From Congeria kusceri (lineage: Eukaryota > Mollusca > Bivalvia > Myida > Dreissenidae), in assembly GCA_027627225.1 (NCBI GenBank), contig CM051032.1, positions 68,049,320-68,113,319 of the forward strand: DNA of 64,000 nt, in the 5' to 3' direction. Below are positions 11,734 through 25,020 of the stretch, in pieces. The first letter of the stretch is position 1; each line of letters starts with the position of its first letter. A program made the translations under genes and the position numbers. The notes under the pieces are model-generated. The model made no database searches and was not told the DNA's origin. It was given only the letters and a program-made list of their open reading frames with translations.

Positions 11734-11920
11734 TTAAGAAATAATTTTCGAATTATCATTGTTAATTGGCCAATAAACAACGATTTGGAGTTCTGATGCG
11801 TAGGAATTAAACCATGAGGGCGTTAGCCCAGGTGGTTTAATAGACAAGCATCAGAACGACAAAGACTTGTTCATTGGTCGATAATGCGAAAATTATTTCC
11901 ATTCTTACATGATCTGACGA
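11734..11920. mobile_element. Palindromic 'TTTATCGGCTAATAAAC' element, copy 2
   Basis: Arms ttaattggccaataaacaac and tgttcattggtcgataatg are diverged. The centre reads gagggcgttagcccaggtgg. Flanks 'ttaagaaataattttcg' and 'ttcttacatgatctgac' identify the family. Confidence 0.65.
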
Positions 11921-11926
11921 ATATTT

Positions 11927-12737
11927 TTAGACTGTTGGCGGAAGCCATCGGTCTTTTGTCAGGGTAATTTCCAAACAGGTATCGCGGAAAACGACTTCTT
12001 TTCTTTGCAGGCTATTAGTCAGTAAATCGAAACCAGAAACAGCCCTTCTTCAAAACAGCAAAAAAATTCTAACATTTTAATTATTTAAGATAATGTATGA
12101 AATATGTATTATAATGTGTATATCATATGATTTATTGCAATTACAGTTTCTAAAAAAGTCAGTTTATTAAAAATGTAACTTTAAACTAACGACGCCCCTT
12201 TTTTCGCTATTTACTTGTATGTAACCGATATATTCACCTGAGTGTCCTAGAATAAGACCACCAAATTAATCCGCTAAATCGGTTACTTTTTACTCGTTGC
12301 GAAAGTGTTTTTCTTGTAGCCGATTCTCATTCTGAATATTTTGACAACAAATTACTGCATTTTATTAATTTTAAACTGTAGTATGGAAAATCGAGAGCTT
12401 GCATCATATAACCCTACTTTTGACTCGGTAGGCTTCGAAGCACTAACAATCGGTGCTCCTAACTAATTCGCTTCATCGGTTATTCTGGCCTGTTGCTGAT
12501 TGACTTGTGAACTGGAATGTAGGACTATATAACTCCGTTTGCATACGGTAAATAAAAAATATAATTGTTCGGTACTTACAAATTAGTTATTATTGTGATG
12601 TTGTATACTGTTGAATAAGAAGCCATATTATAAAGTTTAAAGGTTGGAAATTGAACTTCATTCAAACAAATGTTTTCTTTTTTAGCAACAATGCACTCAT
12701 AATTCACATGCTTTTAGTTTTTTTAGCTTACAGTCTT
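11927..12737 (+). mobile_element. About 810-bp 'AGACTGTTGGC' element, second copy
   Basis: Begins ttagactgttggcggaagcc and ends cttacagtct. It is closely matched at 17166-17976 because both lie in the duplicated unit. Confidence 0.55.
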
Positions 12738-13329
12738 TCTACGCTGTCAGCGTTTTGATTGTTATTGTAGTGAGAACTACATTTTCGTATGCTCCGCTCA
12801 GAGTTGGGACTACTTTTGCGACGTTTTTGGGTAGTTTAACAACGATATTTTTTTCTTTTTCTATAGAAAAATCAACGAGTATCATGTTTAAATTTGCATG
12901 AAACATTTTCTTGGAGTATACAGAAACGCAATTAACTTTTAAAATATTTACGTGTCAGTTTATGTATTTATATATTCGGTTCCGCTGCTCATATACATTC
13001 CTAGAAAGTACTATTCGAAGGTACATTGTAAATGTATATTATTATTATGTACCCTGACACACATATATGCATACTATAAAAAGGAATAAAAGTGATGATG
13101 TTTATAATGATGCTGGTGCTGATGATGCAGCTGCTGCTGCTGATGACGCTGACGACGACTGCGACAACGATGATGATGATGATATGATGATGTTGTTGTT
13201 GATGATGATGATGATGATTTATTTATGGGTCAGCTGTAATTATCATATGTTTCCATTTCTGCCAAAAGTAGTTATTTTACTTGATTAATCAATCTGTATA
13301 GATTAAAAAGTAATTAATTCATCACATAA

Positions 13330-13760
13330 AAGTACCGGTAGATAGCTTAAACCTGCCGCCCACTAGGCCCCGAAGGTTTCCTGATAGCGAATTTGGCAAA
13401 ATCGGGGTGTTTCGGCATGTCTTCGCGATGTTCAAAAACCCTTCCGTGTCCTTCCTTAACAATTCTGGAACCTTCTTGGCACTTCGGGGCCTGATCTGGA
13501 TTGAAAAAACTTCGGTATCCAAATTTTAAAAGTTTTAAAATTTGGACGCCGAATGTTTTATTCGGGACGGCTTCGGGTTCTTCGGCAATCCATCGGAAAC
13601 CATTCTGAGTGTTCGAGAAGCCATCGCCATTGAGTCGGCATCTCCGAAAAGCCTTCTGCGAGGCTTCGTAATCGGTTGCGATTACATCTCATGCTTACCG
13701 GTCGACACCTTAGGATTGCAAGGGCCCATCTAACATGAGTTGAAGAAGCAGATTACCGGT
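13330..13760. repeat. Semi-palindrome rich in TTCGG within unit A
   Basis: Centre ccaaattttaaaagttttaa at about 13518, with loosely complementary flanks containing accggtag and taccggt. It recurs at about 18568-18998. It is likely a fold-back segment of a transposon. Confidence 0.5.
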
Positions 13761-13960
13761 TTACGGTTAAAAACAGTTACTATTTTTGCAGTTTATAAGT
13801 GGGGCAATTTGAAAATGCGCACTTAAATCTTTGATAAGTAAATATTCGAACATGACCCGCAAAGAGTTTACCTTTGGACAAAGAACAAAATTCAGCGTTG
13901 TTAAACTACCAATAAACAACCCGAAAAATAGTTCCGAAACTGTAAAATATATATTGTTAC

Positions 13961-14164
13961 TGCAGAAAATGTTGCCAGGTCATGTTAGAACCGAAATTTT
14001 CGCATTATCGTTGTTTATCGGCTAATAAACACCGATTTGTCGTTAAGATGCGGTATTTTAAACCACACGAACTAACGCCCTCGTGGTTTAATTCATACGC
14101 ATAAGAACTCCAAATCGTTGTTTATTAGCCGATAAACAACTCTATATCAAAATTTTTTTCTTAA
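13961..14164. mobile_element. Palindromic 'TTTATCGGCTAATAAAC' element, copy 3
   Basis: cgttgtttatcggctaataa pairs with ttattagccgataaacaac. The centre reads aactaacgccctcgtggttt. The orientation is opposite to copies 1 and 2. Confidence 0.75.
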
Positions 14165-14218
14165 GTATATATATGCCTCTTACAACTATATACCTTTAGC
14201 TAACATTCTCATAGTGTA

Positions 14219-16590
14219 TGGAGGCTATCTTGTGCCAAAAATGTACAAATGTTTTTTGTAGAAAAATTTTGTACAAATCCACAAATTACAAATGTAAAGC
14301 GGTTAAAAATTAACTAACATTTTGCAGTTTTCAAGATTACACGTGCAATTGTAGAAATACGATTTTATTTTAAGAAATATAATTCCGCTCTTTCGCTGTT
14401 AGTTAATCGCAACATGGTTTTGTGCAATTTCTAATGTTATGTTATGGAAAAGGAATGGGTAGAAAACCAAAATCCTATATAATATCCATTCTATTGAATA
14501 ATTTCTCATAAAAAAGATCTAGCTTTACTTAATTCAATGTTTTGAATATGCGAAAAAGTTCATCTGACAAAGCGACAGTGGAACAACGCAAATGGAAAGT
14601 CGCCGTTTACATTTCTCGGTTTACAAAACTCGAACGAAACAAGTATCGAATTTTGCACATGCCTATATATGGAAAATGTCAATAAGAATGTGGGAGGAGC
14701 CTATCGAACGCTCGTGCATCATCGGAAAGTACCGGATTTAGTGGAAGGTCTACAGTACTGTAGACCGTTTAAGTCAAATATACATTCTAGCAAAGTTACG
14801 TAAATACATCCGGACAGTATGTAAATCCGGACACCGGAAAGAAATATATGTTCGTATTATCTATGGAATTTATTAAGCCATCTATCTGTCTCGGTAATGT
14901 AAGATATATTTCAGCAGAAACCACGGCGTTGGTCAATATATATTGCCGCCATAGAGTCTTTTGATGGTTTTTGCTGTTCAGATTTATTCTGAACGCGAAT
15001 TATTTCAGCTACCACGGCGTATACATATTGACAATTGTTAAAAAAGCTGATATTTGATTCCACAAATGCCTGTGTCGGCTGTGAGTGTGAGCAAAAGCTG
15101 TTCTGAGAGTTTCTGTCATACAGAAGACATTAACTACAGTACTTTAATCTGTCACATAACCTAATTGTGACATATTTTAGTTTATCAGTTAAAAAAATTC
15201 TTGTGTGTATATTTTATATCAAAAGTAATTGGTAATGTATGTTCATGGCAAATGTATTAATTATATTAAGCTTTAAGAAAAGACATGTGTAAAAATTATA
15301 AAAGCGACCATTTCCATTGTCATTATGTTCACTCACAAAAAGCAGTAGGCCTACTTATATCTTTGTGCTAGTTACTAGTATATGGTAATGTTTTGATTCA
15401 CAACTGGGTATGTCCTGAAAAAAAAACAACAACATACACTTGTACATGTGCAATAATTATGCAAGGTTCTTAAAAATGACATTTAATTGTTATTATAATG
15501 AACTTAATATAATAACATGTTCTGAATTTAATTATTTCTATGTAAATATTAACTGATTTCTGTACAGCCTTGTTCTTTTGGGTTATATAAGGCATGCAAC
15601 CAAAGGCTTTATTTTAAGTCCCTCTCAGAAAATGTGGAGGGTCTTGAATCGTTTGTCAATATAATTTGACCAGTTGAAATCTTTGTTTGATAGAGAATGC
15701 CAATTTATTGTTTTTATTTTAACAAGAAGAAATTACTGAGTGATACCTTTGTATTATTTTTCAAAATACAATTGCATTAGAGAAACATCATATTTATGTT
15801 CTTAAAGGCTTTAAAATAGGGCACTTTAGGATACTTTTTTTCTTAATTTAAAATATATTTCCAATTTCATGAAAAAAATAGAAACAGTCGTTGAGACAAA
15901 TACTTATTTCTGTGGAACTTTTTTGTTAAAGTTCATGCATTGGATCAAAAGCGATGAGAGGAGTTATTGGCACTGTGATATTTACCAAAATCAAGTAACA
16001 GATTTGCTTCTAGCACATGTTGGGCCCTACACAGAAATTGAGTTAAGCACAAACTTCATCGATTACATTAATTTGCATACGGTGAATCCCGAACAACACC
16101 GGAGAAAATTGGGGGCGGGGAGAATACTTCGGAAAACTCCGTAAGCATTTCCTTATATGGAAGTCAGTGAAATTGCAACTTGCGATTTGTCATTTCCGAA
16201 TCGCGATTTGTCATTACCGAATCGCAATCGGTGAAGTGTGAAAGTAAGTTGGTCAGATGCCAAAACTTAATCGTTATTTTACATTTTCATAAGTACGTTG
16301 AGAAGAAATAGAAGTGCAGGGTAATAATGCGAGTGGTCAAAATAAAGAACTGTATACTGATTTTAATGTTTCCAAATGTAAAGGACTGCTGTCTTATTAA
16401 TTTTTATGTAGATATCTAGTTGATAATCAAGAATTCGATTTGTTTTCACAATAATGTACTTTTCTTGTTTGAAAATAGAATTTAGATGATTTACTTTCTT
16501 ATTTTAGAGAATGGATTTTATACATCTGAAAATTCCGCTTATATTTCTATGTTTGTACATCATTACATTTTTGGCACAAGATAGCCTCCA
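14219..16590. mobile_element. 2.37-kb TIR transposon flanked by TA
   Basis: Terminal inverted repeats tggaggctatcttgtgccaa (14219) and its complement ending at 16590 are perfect for about 27 bases (through aaaatgt). Both ends abut TA, consistent with a TA-targeting (Tc1/mariner-like) family. The longest open frame (91 codons at 15869-16144) resembles no transposase I know, so it looks non-autonomous. Confidence 0.75.
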
Positions 16591-16592
16591 TA

Positions 16593-17131
16593 GACCAATA
16601 GGCAATTATCCACTTTTCTTTGACAGATGACACTAGCTATGGACATGAAACAATAAACAAAAATATATATCAATCTACAACCAAAACGAGTTTAATTAAC
16701 ATTTAATGTTTAAAGGCAATATGGACAGACAGTCGATTTATCAAGCAACCGACCGTTCGAGAAAAACAAAACACAAATGAGTTACAAAATGGACCTATGT
16801 ACAAACATGTGCATTATATAACATACATCAACGTGACCTGCGCTACATTTCCGCTTTGCCTGATTTGTCCCACGCTTCGAACTTTTGCGATTATTTCCTT
16901 GATCTGAAATAGAAATCATGTTAACTGCGCATTTGCTTTTGTTTACATTGTCTAAACATACTTATATTTAATGGAAAGAACTGTGCGCAACAAACATGTA
17001 TAGGTAAGGAGTTTCCGCTTTTTGCTTTCATAATAAATGTCCTATGTACAGGTAATGGTTAACTTTACTGAAACGCTCCACAATATACTATTTGGCGTAT
17101 AGGTATACATATATAAATATAAATAAATAAA
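16593..17131 (+). repeat. Unit C of the tandem duplication, first copy
   Basis: Starts gaccaataggcaattatcca and is nearly identical to 21223-21754. It separates unit A' from the TA-flanked transposon. Confidence 0.85.
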
Positions 17132-17165
17132 TAATTTCCATTCTTACATGATCTGACGAATATTT

Positions 17166-17976
17166 TTAGACTGTTGGCGGAAGCCATCGGTCTTTTGTCA
17201 GGGTAATTTCCAAACAGGTATCGCGGAAAACTACTTCTTTTCTTTGCAGGCTATTAGTCAGTAAATCGAAACCAGAAACAGCCCTTCTTCAAAACAGCAA
17301 AAAAAATTCTAACATTTTAATTATTTAAGATAATGTATGAAATATGTATTATAATGTGTATATCACGTGATTTATTGCAATTACAGTTTCTAAAAAAGTC
17401 AGTTTATTAAAAATGTAACTTTAAACTAACGACGCCCCTTTTTCCGCTATTTACTTGTATGTAACCGATATATTCACCTGAGTGTCATAGAATAAGACCA
17501 CCAAATTAATCCACTAAATCGGTTACTTTTTACTCGTTGCGAAAGTGTTTTTCTTGTAGCCGATTCTCATTCTGAATATTTTGACAACAAATTACAGCAT
17601 TTTATTAATTTTAAACTGTAGTATGGAAAATCGAGAGCTTGCATCGTATAACCTACTTTTGACTCCGTAGGCTTCGAAGCACTAACAATCGGTGCTCCTA
17701 ACTACTTCGCTTCATCGGTTATTCTGGCCTGTTGCAGATTGACTTGTGAACTGGAATGTAGGACTATATAACTCCGTTTGCATACGGTAAATAAAAAATA
17801 TAATTGTTCGGTACTTACAAATGAGTTATTATTGTGATGTTGTATACTGTTGAATAAGAAGCCATATTATAAAGTTTAAAGGTGAGAAATTGAACTTCAT
17901 TCAAACAAATGTTTTCTTTTTTAGCAACAATGCACTCATAATTCACATGCTTTTAGTTTCTTAGCTTACAGTCTTT
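17166..17976 (+). mobile_element. About 810-bp 'AGACTGTTGGC' element, third copy
   Basis: Part of unit A'. Same ends as the copy at 11927. Confidence 0.55.
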
Positions 17977-19199
17977 CTACGCTGTCAGCGTTTTGATTGT
18001 TATTGTAGTGAGAACTACATTTTCGTATGCTCCGCTCAGAGTTGGGACTACTTTTGCGTCGTTTTTGGGTAGTTTAACAACGATATTTTTTTCTTTTTCT
18101 ATACAAAAATCAACGAGTATCATGTTTAAATTTGCATGAAACATTTTCTTGGAGTATACAGAAACGCAATTAACCTTTAAAATATTTTCGTGTCAGTTTA
18201 TGTATTTATATATTCGGTTCCGCTGCTCATATACATTCCTAGAAAGTACTATTCGAAGGTACATTGTAAATGTATATTATTATTATGTACCCTGACACAC
18301 ATATATGCATACTATAAAAAGGAATAAAAGTGATGATGTTTATAATGATGCTGGTGCTGATGATGCAGCTGCTGCTGGTGATGACGCTGACGACGACTGC
18401 GACAACGATGATGATGATGATATGATGATGTTGTTGTTGATGATGATGATGATGATTTATTTATGGGTCAGCTGTAATTATCATATGTTTCCATTTCTGC
18501 CAAAAGTAGTTATTTTACTTGATTAATCAATCTGTATAGATTAAAAAGTAATTAATTCATCACATAAAAGTACCGGTAGATAACTTAAACCTGCCGTCCA
18601 CTAGGCCCCGAAGGTTTCCCGATAGCGAATTTGGCAAAATCGGGGTGTTTCGGCATGTCTTCGCGATGTTCAAAAACCCTTCCGTGTCCTTCCTTAACAA
18701 TTCTGGAACCTTCTTGGCACTTCGGGGCCTGATCTGGATTGAAAATACTTCGGCATCCAAATTTTAAAAGTTTTAAAATTTGGACGCCGAATGTTTTATT
18801 CGGGACGGCTTCGGGTTCTTCGGAAATCCATCGGCAACCATTCTGAATGTTCGAGAAGCCATCGCCATTGAGTCGGCATCTCCGAAAAGCCTTCTGCGAG
18901 GCTTCGTAATCGGTTGCGATTACATCTCATGCTTACCGGTCGACACCTTAGGATTGCAAGGGCCCATCTAACATGAGTTGAAGAAGCAGATTACCGGTTT
19001 ACGGTTAAAAACAGTTACTATTTTTGCAGTTTATAAGTGGGGCAATTTGAAAATGCGCACTTAAATCTTTGATAAGTAAATATTCGAACATGACCCGCAC
19101 AGAGTTTACCTTTGGACAAAGAACAGAATTCAGCGTTGTTAAACTACCAATAAACAACCCGAAAAATAGTTCCGACACTGTAAAATATATATTGTTACT

Positions 19200-19402
19200 G
19201 CAGAAAATGTTGCCAGGTCATGTTAGAATTGAAATTTTCGCATTATCGTTGTTTATCGGCTAATAAACACCGATTTGTCGTTAAGATGCGGTATTTTAAA
19301 CCACACGAACTAACGCCCTCGTGGTTTAATTCATACGCATAAGAACTCCAAATCGTTGTTTATTAGCCGATAAACAACTTTATATCAAAATTTAGTTCTT
19401 AA
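19200..19402. mobile_element. Palindromic 'TTTATCGGCTAATAAAC' element, copy 4
   Basis: The duplicate of copy 3 carried in unit A'. Confidence 0.75.
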
Positions 19403-19454
19403 GTATATATATGCCTCTTACAACTATATACCTTTAGCTAACATTCTCATAGTG

Positions 19455-21222
19455 CACCCTAAAGGACAATTTAAGTGTCTTGTCACGTCAAGATCTACAC
19501 GAAGAGGTAAAAAGTATCCCATTATGTTAGTATCGTCGGAATTTGTTTTTAATAGTTTTCTTAACATTAAACGTACAATGATATATCAGCTAATTACAAA
19601 TTAATATATTGAGCATGTACCATGGTCAAATAAAACAAGTGCACCGCCCTTGGGTGCTGGACGCTCGACATTCTTGCATTTGTTATTAGTCTGGCATTTT
19701 GTTCACAGAATGTGTTCATCACTGAATAAGTGTGTTAAATTTCAAATAAATACCTCTAATAGATTTTGAGAAATTTGGCCTAAATTTAAAATTCTACGTT
19801 TAAAAAGGACAATAACTCCACCAAATTCCTTGTTATAGTTACCTTATCTCGTCTACAGAATGGGTTCATAACTGTGATCAAGTATTTTGAGTTTCAAGTC
19901 AATACCTCTTATAGTTATTGTGAAATTTGACCTAAAGCGGAAATTCTACGTTCAAAAATGGGCAATTACTCAAAATAATCCTTGATAGAGTTATCTCCTC
20001 TTGTCTTCAGAATACATTCATCACTGTGATCAAGTACTTTTAGTTTTAAGTCAATGCCTCATGCAGGTATTGCGATATTTGACCTTAAGCGAAAATTGTG
20101 TTTAAAAAGGGTTATAACTCCAATAAAATCCTTGAAAGAGTTACCTCTTCGTGTCTGCAGAATGCAGTCAGCACCATAAACAAGTATCTCGTGTTTCAAT
20201 TTAATGTATGTGATAGTTATTGAGAAATGTTATATTTAGCAAAAAAAATGTCAAAATATTACAAGTTGCAAGTCCAAACAAGGGCAGATAAATCTGGTAA
20301 TACGAATCACAGGGTGACCTGCATTGTAATGAATTACCCTTTTGATAGTGAACAAGTAATGAAAGTTTCAAATGGATAGTTTTGATAGTTTTCGAGAAAT
20401 GGACTCGGACAAAAATCTTAACCAAAAAAACTTAACTAACGCAGACGCTGACGCAGACGACAGAGCGACGACAATAACTTTTTTTCTTCGAAAAGTCGAG
20501 CTAAAAATACAGATGCTATGTATATCAGGGATTATCTAAAGAACTGTTTTGCATTATAATATTATGGTGGCATACTTCTGCAAATGATATATCAAGATAC
20601 TATTCGTGAACATTTTCAATAAAAATTGTTAACTTGTCATGAAATATACGCATTTTTAATGAACACTTTTTTACTACTACTTCACTTACGGTCACTGTAT
20701 TAAATGGAACATGTCCAAACCAAAGCGAAAACGTCAAATGTGTTGCGAAAGTTATAAACGTTTTCGCGAAAGGTTTTGAAGTTTTCGTGAAAATTTGTTT
20801 AACTTTCATGGAAATTATCAGAAGTATGCCACCACATAATATGCTGTGAAATCACTATTATTACTGTTACATTTTAGTTAAATTTTGTATGTAAATCCCC
20901 ACCCCAGTGATGGTTTTAAGGTCCAATTAAATAGTAAAGTTGATACAAACGTTATGTATACTGACCAAATTCATTACCGAATTCGTTTTAACATGATTTG
21001 AACCTCTAACATATTTGCGTTTAAAATGCATTGATATGTAGTACAGACACGAATAATACGCTAGTTTTCATGTCCAAATGCGGTAAAAAAAACTCGAATT
21101 TCAAAGATGACTGTAAATGCTGGTGATTGATACAAGGTTTCGTAATAAACGGGGCAGAAATTTAGGCATCTGTAAAGCATACCTAGTATTTCATTTTTAT
21201 TTATGTTAAGTCAATTAGACAT
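19455..21222 (+). repeat. Segment D between A' and C', with degenerate tandem repeats
   Basis: From about 19640 to 20235 there are four or so diverged units of roughly 130-180 bp. They share 'ggacaataactccaccaaat', 'tgtgatcaagtatttt' and 'agttattgtgaaatttgacc'. They are followed by gacgcagacgctgacgcaga and tcgaaaagtcgagctaaaaa, which ends many mollusc dispersed repeats I recall. No gene. Confidence 0.6.
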
Positions 21223-21754
21223 GACCGATAGGCAATTATCCACTTTTCTTTGACAGATGACACTAGCTATGGACATGAAACCATAAACAAAAATATATAT
21301 CAATCTACAACCAAAACGAGTTTAATTAACATTTAATGTTTAAAGGCAATATGGACAGACAGTCGATTTATCAAGCAACCGACCGTTCGAGAAAAACAAA
21401 ACACAAATGAGTTACAAAATGGACCTATGTACAAACATGTGCATTATATAACATACATCAACGTGACCTGCGCTACATTTCCGCTTTGCCTGATTTGTCG
21501 AACTTTTGCGATTATTTCCTTGATCTGAAATAGAAATCATGTTAACTGCGCATTTGCTTTTGTTTACATTGTCTAAACATACTTATATTTAATGGAAAAG
21601 AACTGTACGCAACAAACATGTATAGGTAAGGAGTTTCCGCTTTTTGCTTTCATAATAAATGTCCTATGTACCGGTAGTGGTTAACTTTACTGAAACGCTC
21701 TACAATATGCTGTTTGGCGTATAGGTATAAATATATAAATATAAATAAATAAAT
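21223..21754 (+). repeat. Unit C of the tandem duplication, second copy
   Basis: Starts gaccgataggcaattatcca and tracks 16593-17131 to the ATAAATA stretch. Confidence 0.85.
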
Positions 21755-21778
21755 ATATATATATATATAAATATATTT

Positions 21779-21899
21779 ACCACAATTAAATATATATAAA
21801 TATATAAATATAAATATAAATTGAACATATATATATATATATATATATATTTATTTATTTATATTTATATTTATATATTTATATATATTTAATTGTGGT
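21779..21899. repeat. 121-bp AT palindrome
   Basis: Outer arms accacaattaaatatatata and tatatatatttaattgtggt are exact complements. The interior is alternating AT and TTTA/TAAA tracts. It could extrude a cruciform, or could be a fold-back insertion. Confidence 0.85.
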
Positions 21900-21959
21900 T
21901 TAAATATATGAATAACATATTGCTCATTGTATATATATATATATATATTTTTTTTTTTG

Positions 21960-22055
21960 TAATTAATGTTCAATGTTTATGTTTTGATAGATTTTTATAT
22001 AGAAATATATATATACATAAAAATCTATCAAAACATAAACATTGAACATTAATTA
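21960..22055. repeat. 96-bp palindrome
   Basis: Left arm taattaatgttcaatgttta continues through gttttgatagatttttat. The right arm is its exact complement ending at 22055. The loop is about 18 bases of AT. Confidence 0.9.
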
Positions 22056-25020
22056 AAATACATGTATACAGAAAAACAGATTTCATCAGCAATAATGAAG
22101 ATAAACAGCCTTTATAATTTAATGATCATCAACGCAATAATTTAAGTATACATCTATCTAATTGATTACTGCTGAAATATATGGCCCAATATTATCGTCT
22201 TTGGTCGAAATTAACGCACCATAAATTGACCGCAAAACGAGAACATACATTTTTTTTTAATTTCACGGTGGTAAATGACTAAGAACAGTTTTCTTCATCG
22301 ATTACCTGTCTAATTAAGAAATGTCACTTTCCGCACCGAAGTCATGAGCGAACAAGATGGGTGTACAAGGAAATCGCTCGGCAAGCACTCCTTTCCATCG
22401 GCCGAGTTAGTGACGGGCCATAGATGAGACGTAGATATGAACCAAAACATGATTCAAGAGAAATAAGGCCAGATATGTTTATCTTTAGTTTATCGGACAT
22501 TTTTGGAAAACTGTCCAGTCGGACGGCGAAAATAAAATAAATCAAAGCGCTAAAGGCACTGCAATTGTTCGCTACAGCGTAACACTGGGCACATCTTCTC
22601 AAATGTTTATAGCAAAACACATTTAATTAAACAGAACAGTTTCCATTATATAGTTGAGATTTTTTCTAAAAAAAATCTGTCTACAATTTTGAATATTCGA
22701 AATCAATCCCAGCATGTTATCAAAACGGGCTTATATTTTCTGTAAAATGGACTCAAACACACAACCTAACATTTTAAACACTTTAAACTGTTTAAATTAG
22801 CGAATTTAGGCATTGAGAACAACCGATGAAGTGAAAGTAAAACTCCTAAAAGTAGATCTCGCTGGCGCATGTCCATGTGACCATGATATACAATCACGCG
22901 CCAAGACAATACACAACAAACATGACCGCCACTGACAGACAGTGTAACAGAATGTGTAAGTTATCGTTTTATTTTCGCTCTATTGTCTTCTAACAATCAA
23001 ATTATGGTTGATTTGGTCGCATTTCGTGTGATAATCCGAGGGTATATCAGAATTGGCGTCATTGTTTATTATCCTTTGTCTTTTTATATTGCTAGAAGAA
23101 AGTAAACCGAAAGTAAAAGTCATTTGCTACACTGTGTCTGTGTATTATTTACAACATGCTTCAATCACGTGATAGATCACGCGGTGATGTCGCCAGCCTG
23201 GCGAGTTAGTGCTGCCGATTGGGTTTCTCCAAGATTTCTCCTGAAGTAATAGCTCGCAGGAAACGGACCGAATTATGTAGTGTGGATATATTATGGATTC
23301 AGTAAAGGGTTTTTATGTGTTTAGCCTTCATAACTTGACTGTAAAACGACCGGGATTTTTTATGTTTTTTATAACATTCATTAGTACTTACTGAAAATGT
23401 AAGTGCACTGTGCACTTAAATTGTAATATAATTTAATAACATAACGTCCGATGAAACATACAGTAGTATTAAAATATATATATTAGGACCAGTAAATTAA
23501 ATACTAATTTATCTCTTATAAACACATTTTTTCACAATACGCTTGACAATAACAATACTATTTCAACGCAACGTTTGTAATATAAACATGCACATAAAAT
23601 CAACATGATTTTCGTTGAAATAATATATTCGTGGGAAAACCGGATTTAATGCAAGTGCGTAAAGTGTCGTCCCGGATTAGCAAGTGCAGTCCGCACAGGC
23701 TAATCCAGGACGCCACTTTCCGCCTGCAGTGGATTTATGTTTCGAAGAGACTTCCTTGAAACAGAAAATACCATAAAAGTGGAAAGTGCCGTCCCGGATT
23801 AGCCTGTGCGGACTGCACAGGTTAATCCGGGACGACACTTTACGCACATGCATTAAGTCCGGTTTTCCCACGACACGGCTCATATGTTTTCTGTGTTTTC
23901 ACATTATAACTGAGAGTTGAAGACTTTCAGTATCCATTAAGAAGACGCTCTCAGTGAAAATGATTAAGGAATTTCGGGTTTATAATATTTACAAAATTGG
24001 TTTTGTTCAATTTTTTTTGTATTTCCCCCCAAAAAATCTGGTCGGTGGATCCGAGAAACTGAAAATCAACCAACTCCGGCCTAATGAGGAGACAACGAGC
24101 CAGGCAACGATTATACAAGTAGAGGGGAGTCATCGACCACGGTGGTATAGCTCAGAAATCGCCGTCGCGCGTGTGTCAATTCTGATGTTGGGGAGCTAGT
24201 AAATATTTTCGTTTTATTTATTTAATTTGGTATCAGTTTTATTTGTGCGAACAGCTTTTTATTTAACAGAATATAATATATATAATTATTATCGTAAATG
24301 GAATTTGTGTGCGTCAATTGCTTCTAACTTGGTATCAGTTTTATTTTTGTTCACATTTTTTAATCAATTGAATTAGATATATTATGTAAATTGTATACAC
24401 ACTTTTTGTGTAAGTCTACTATTACTTCTCCTTCAGTTATACATACACTTACAAAGGAGAAAAAGCTTTAATTTATCGAGCTAAAAGGCCCCTCGAACTG
24501 ATTGTTTAGTTTATTTTAGTTTTATTCCGTCGATATAATTACATTAAATTTATATATTTAATAAACAATGTCGTACCGTTTTAGTATTTAAAAAAACGGT
24601 TGCTTTCGAAAAGCAAAACAAGTGTCAAAATGTGACGCGCGATATATATTGCTCAGGACGTACGTGAAAAACACGGACATAGCGTGTTATACGGTTATGT
24701 TTAACCAATGATTTGCCGTGGGTCCGAATATAAAATTTATTTTATGCGTGTTTTTCATAGTATATGTAAACACAGAACATAACCTTGTATACATTACATT
24801 ATTACATTTCGCTGCGAACTACGGCTAATTATTTAATATCATGTTACTGACATAAGTGCAATGTTGTTTTAGTAGCATTAAAATATGAATTTGTTGTTTT
24901 TTTAATATATATGGATATAAATATAGATTAAGTCATTTAATCGGTTATACGATCGATGGTAGGGCATGCTACAACGAAAAATGAAATTAATGTATTCTTC
25001 ACATTCATAAGCGGAACTTA
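22056..25020. other. Largely unassigned region upstream of the CAP gene
   Basis: Apart from the MITE at 23629-23882 I see no recognisable exon. The CAP gene's untranslated first exon and promoter probably lie in this stretch, because its first coding exon has a splice acceptor, but I cannot place them. Confidence 0.4.
23629..23882. mobile_element. Double-hairpin MITE, copy 2
   Basis: Near full length, with the first 8 or so bases of the left end missing. Two internal hairpins are visible, for example cccggattagc.../...ctaatccagg. It is flanked by ATAT on both sides. Confidence 0.8.

Larger units (their letters stand above)
11894..14216 (+). repeat. 2.3-kb direct duplication, first copy (unit A)
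   Basis: Nearly identical, base for base, to 17132-19454 with scattered substitutions and 1-bp indels. It contains an 810-bp element (11927-12737), a GAT/GCT-rich microsatellite (about 13090-13220), a TTCGG-rich semi-palindrome centred near 13530, and a palindromic element (13961-14164). The small open frames inside are repeated in both copies and resemble no known protein. Confidence 0.9.
17132..19454 (+). repeat. 2.3-kb direct duplication, second copy (unit A')
   Basis: Matches 11894-14216 until both copies reach 'ttctcatagtg'. After that one copy continues with the TA-flanked transposon and the other with caccctaaaggac. Confidence 0.9.

Noticed and set aside
13067..13288. 73-codon Asp/Ala-rich frame, repeated at 18305-18526
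   Set aside because: Translation of a GAT/GCT microsatellite in the duplicated unit.
11894..19454. The 2.3-kb direct repeats as LTRs of a retrotransposon
   Set aside because: No TG...CA ends, primer-binding site, polypurine tract or gag-pol in the 2.9 kb between them, and unit C is also duplicated outside.
23954..24199. 81-codon + strand frame with a tRNA-like 'ggtatagctcag'
   Set aside because: No B box at the right distance and no recognised protein motif.
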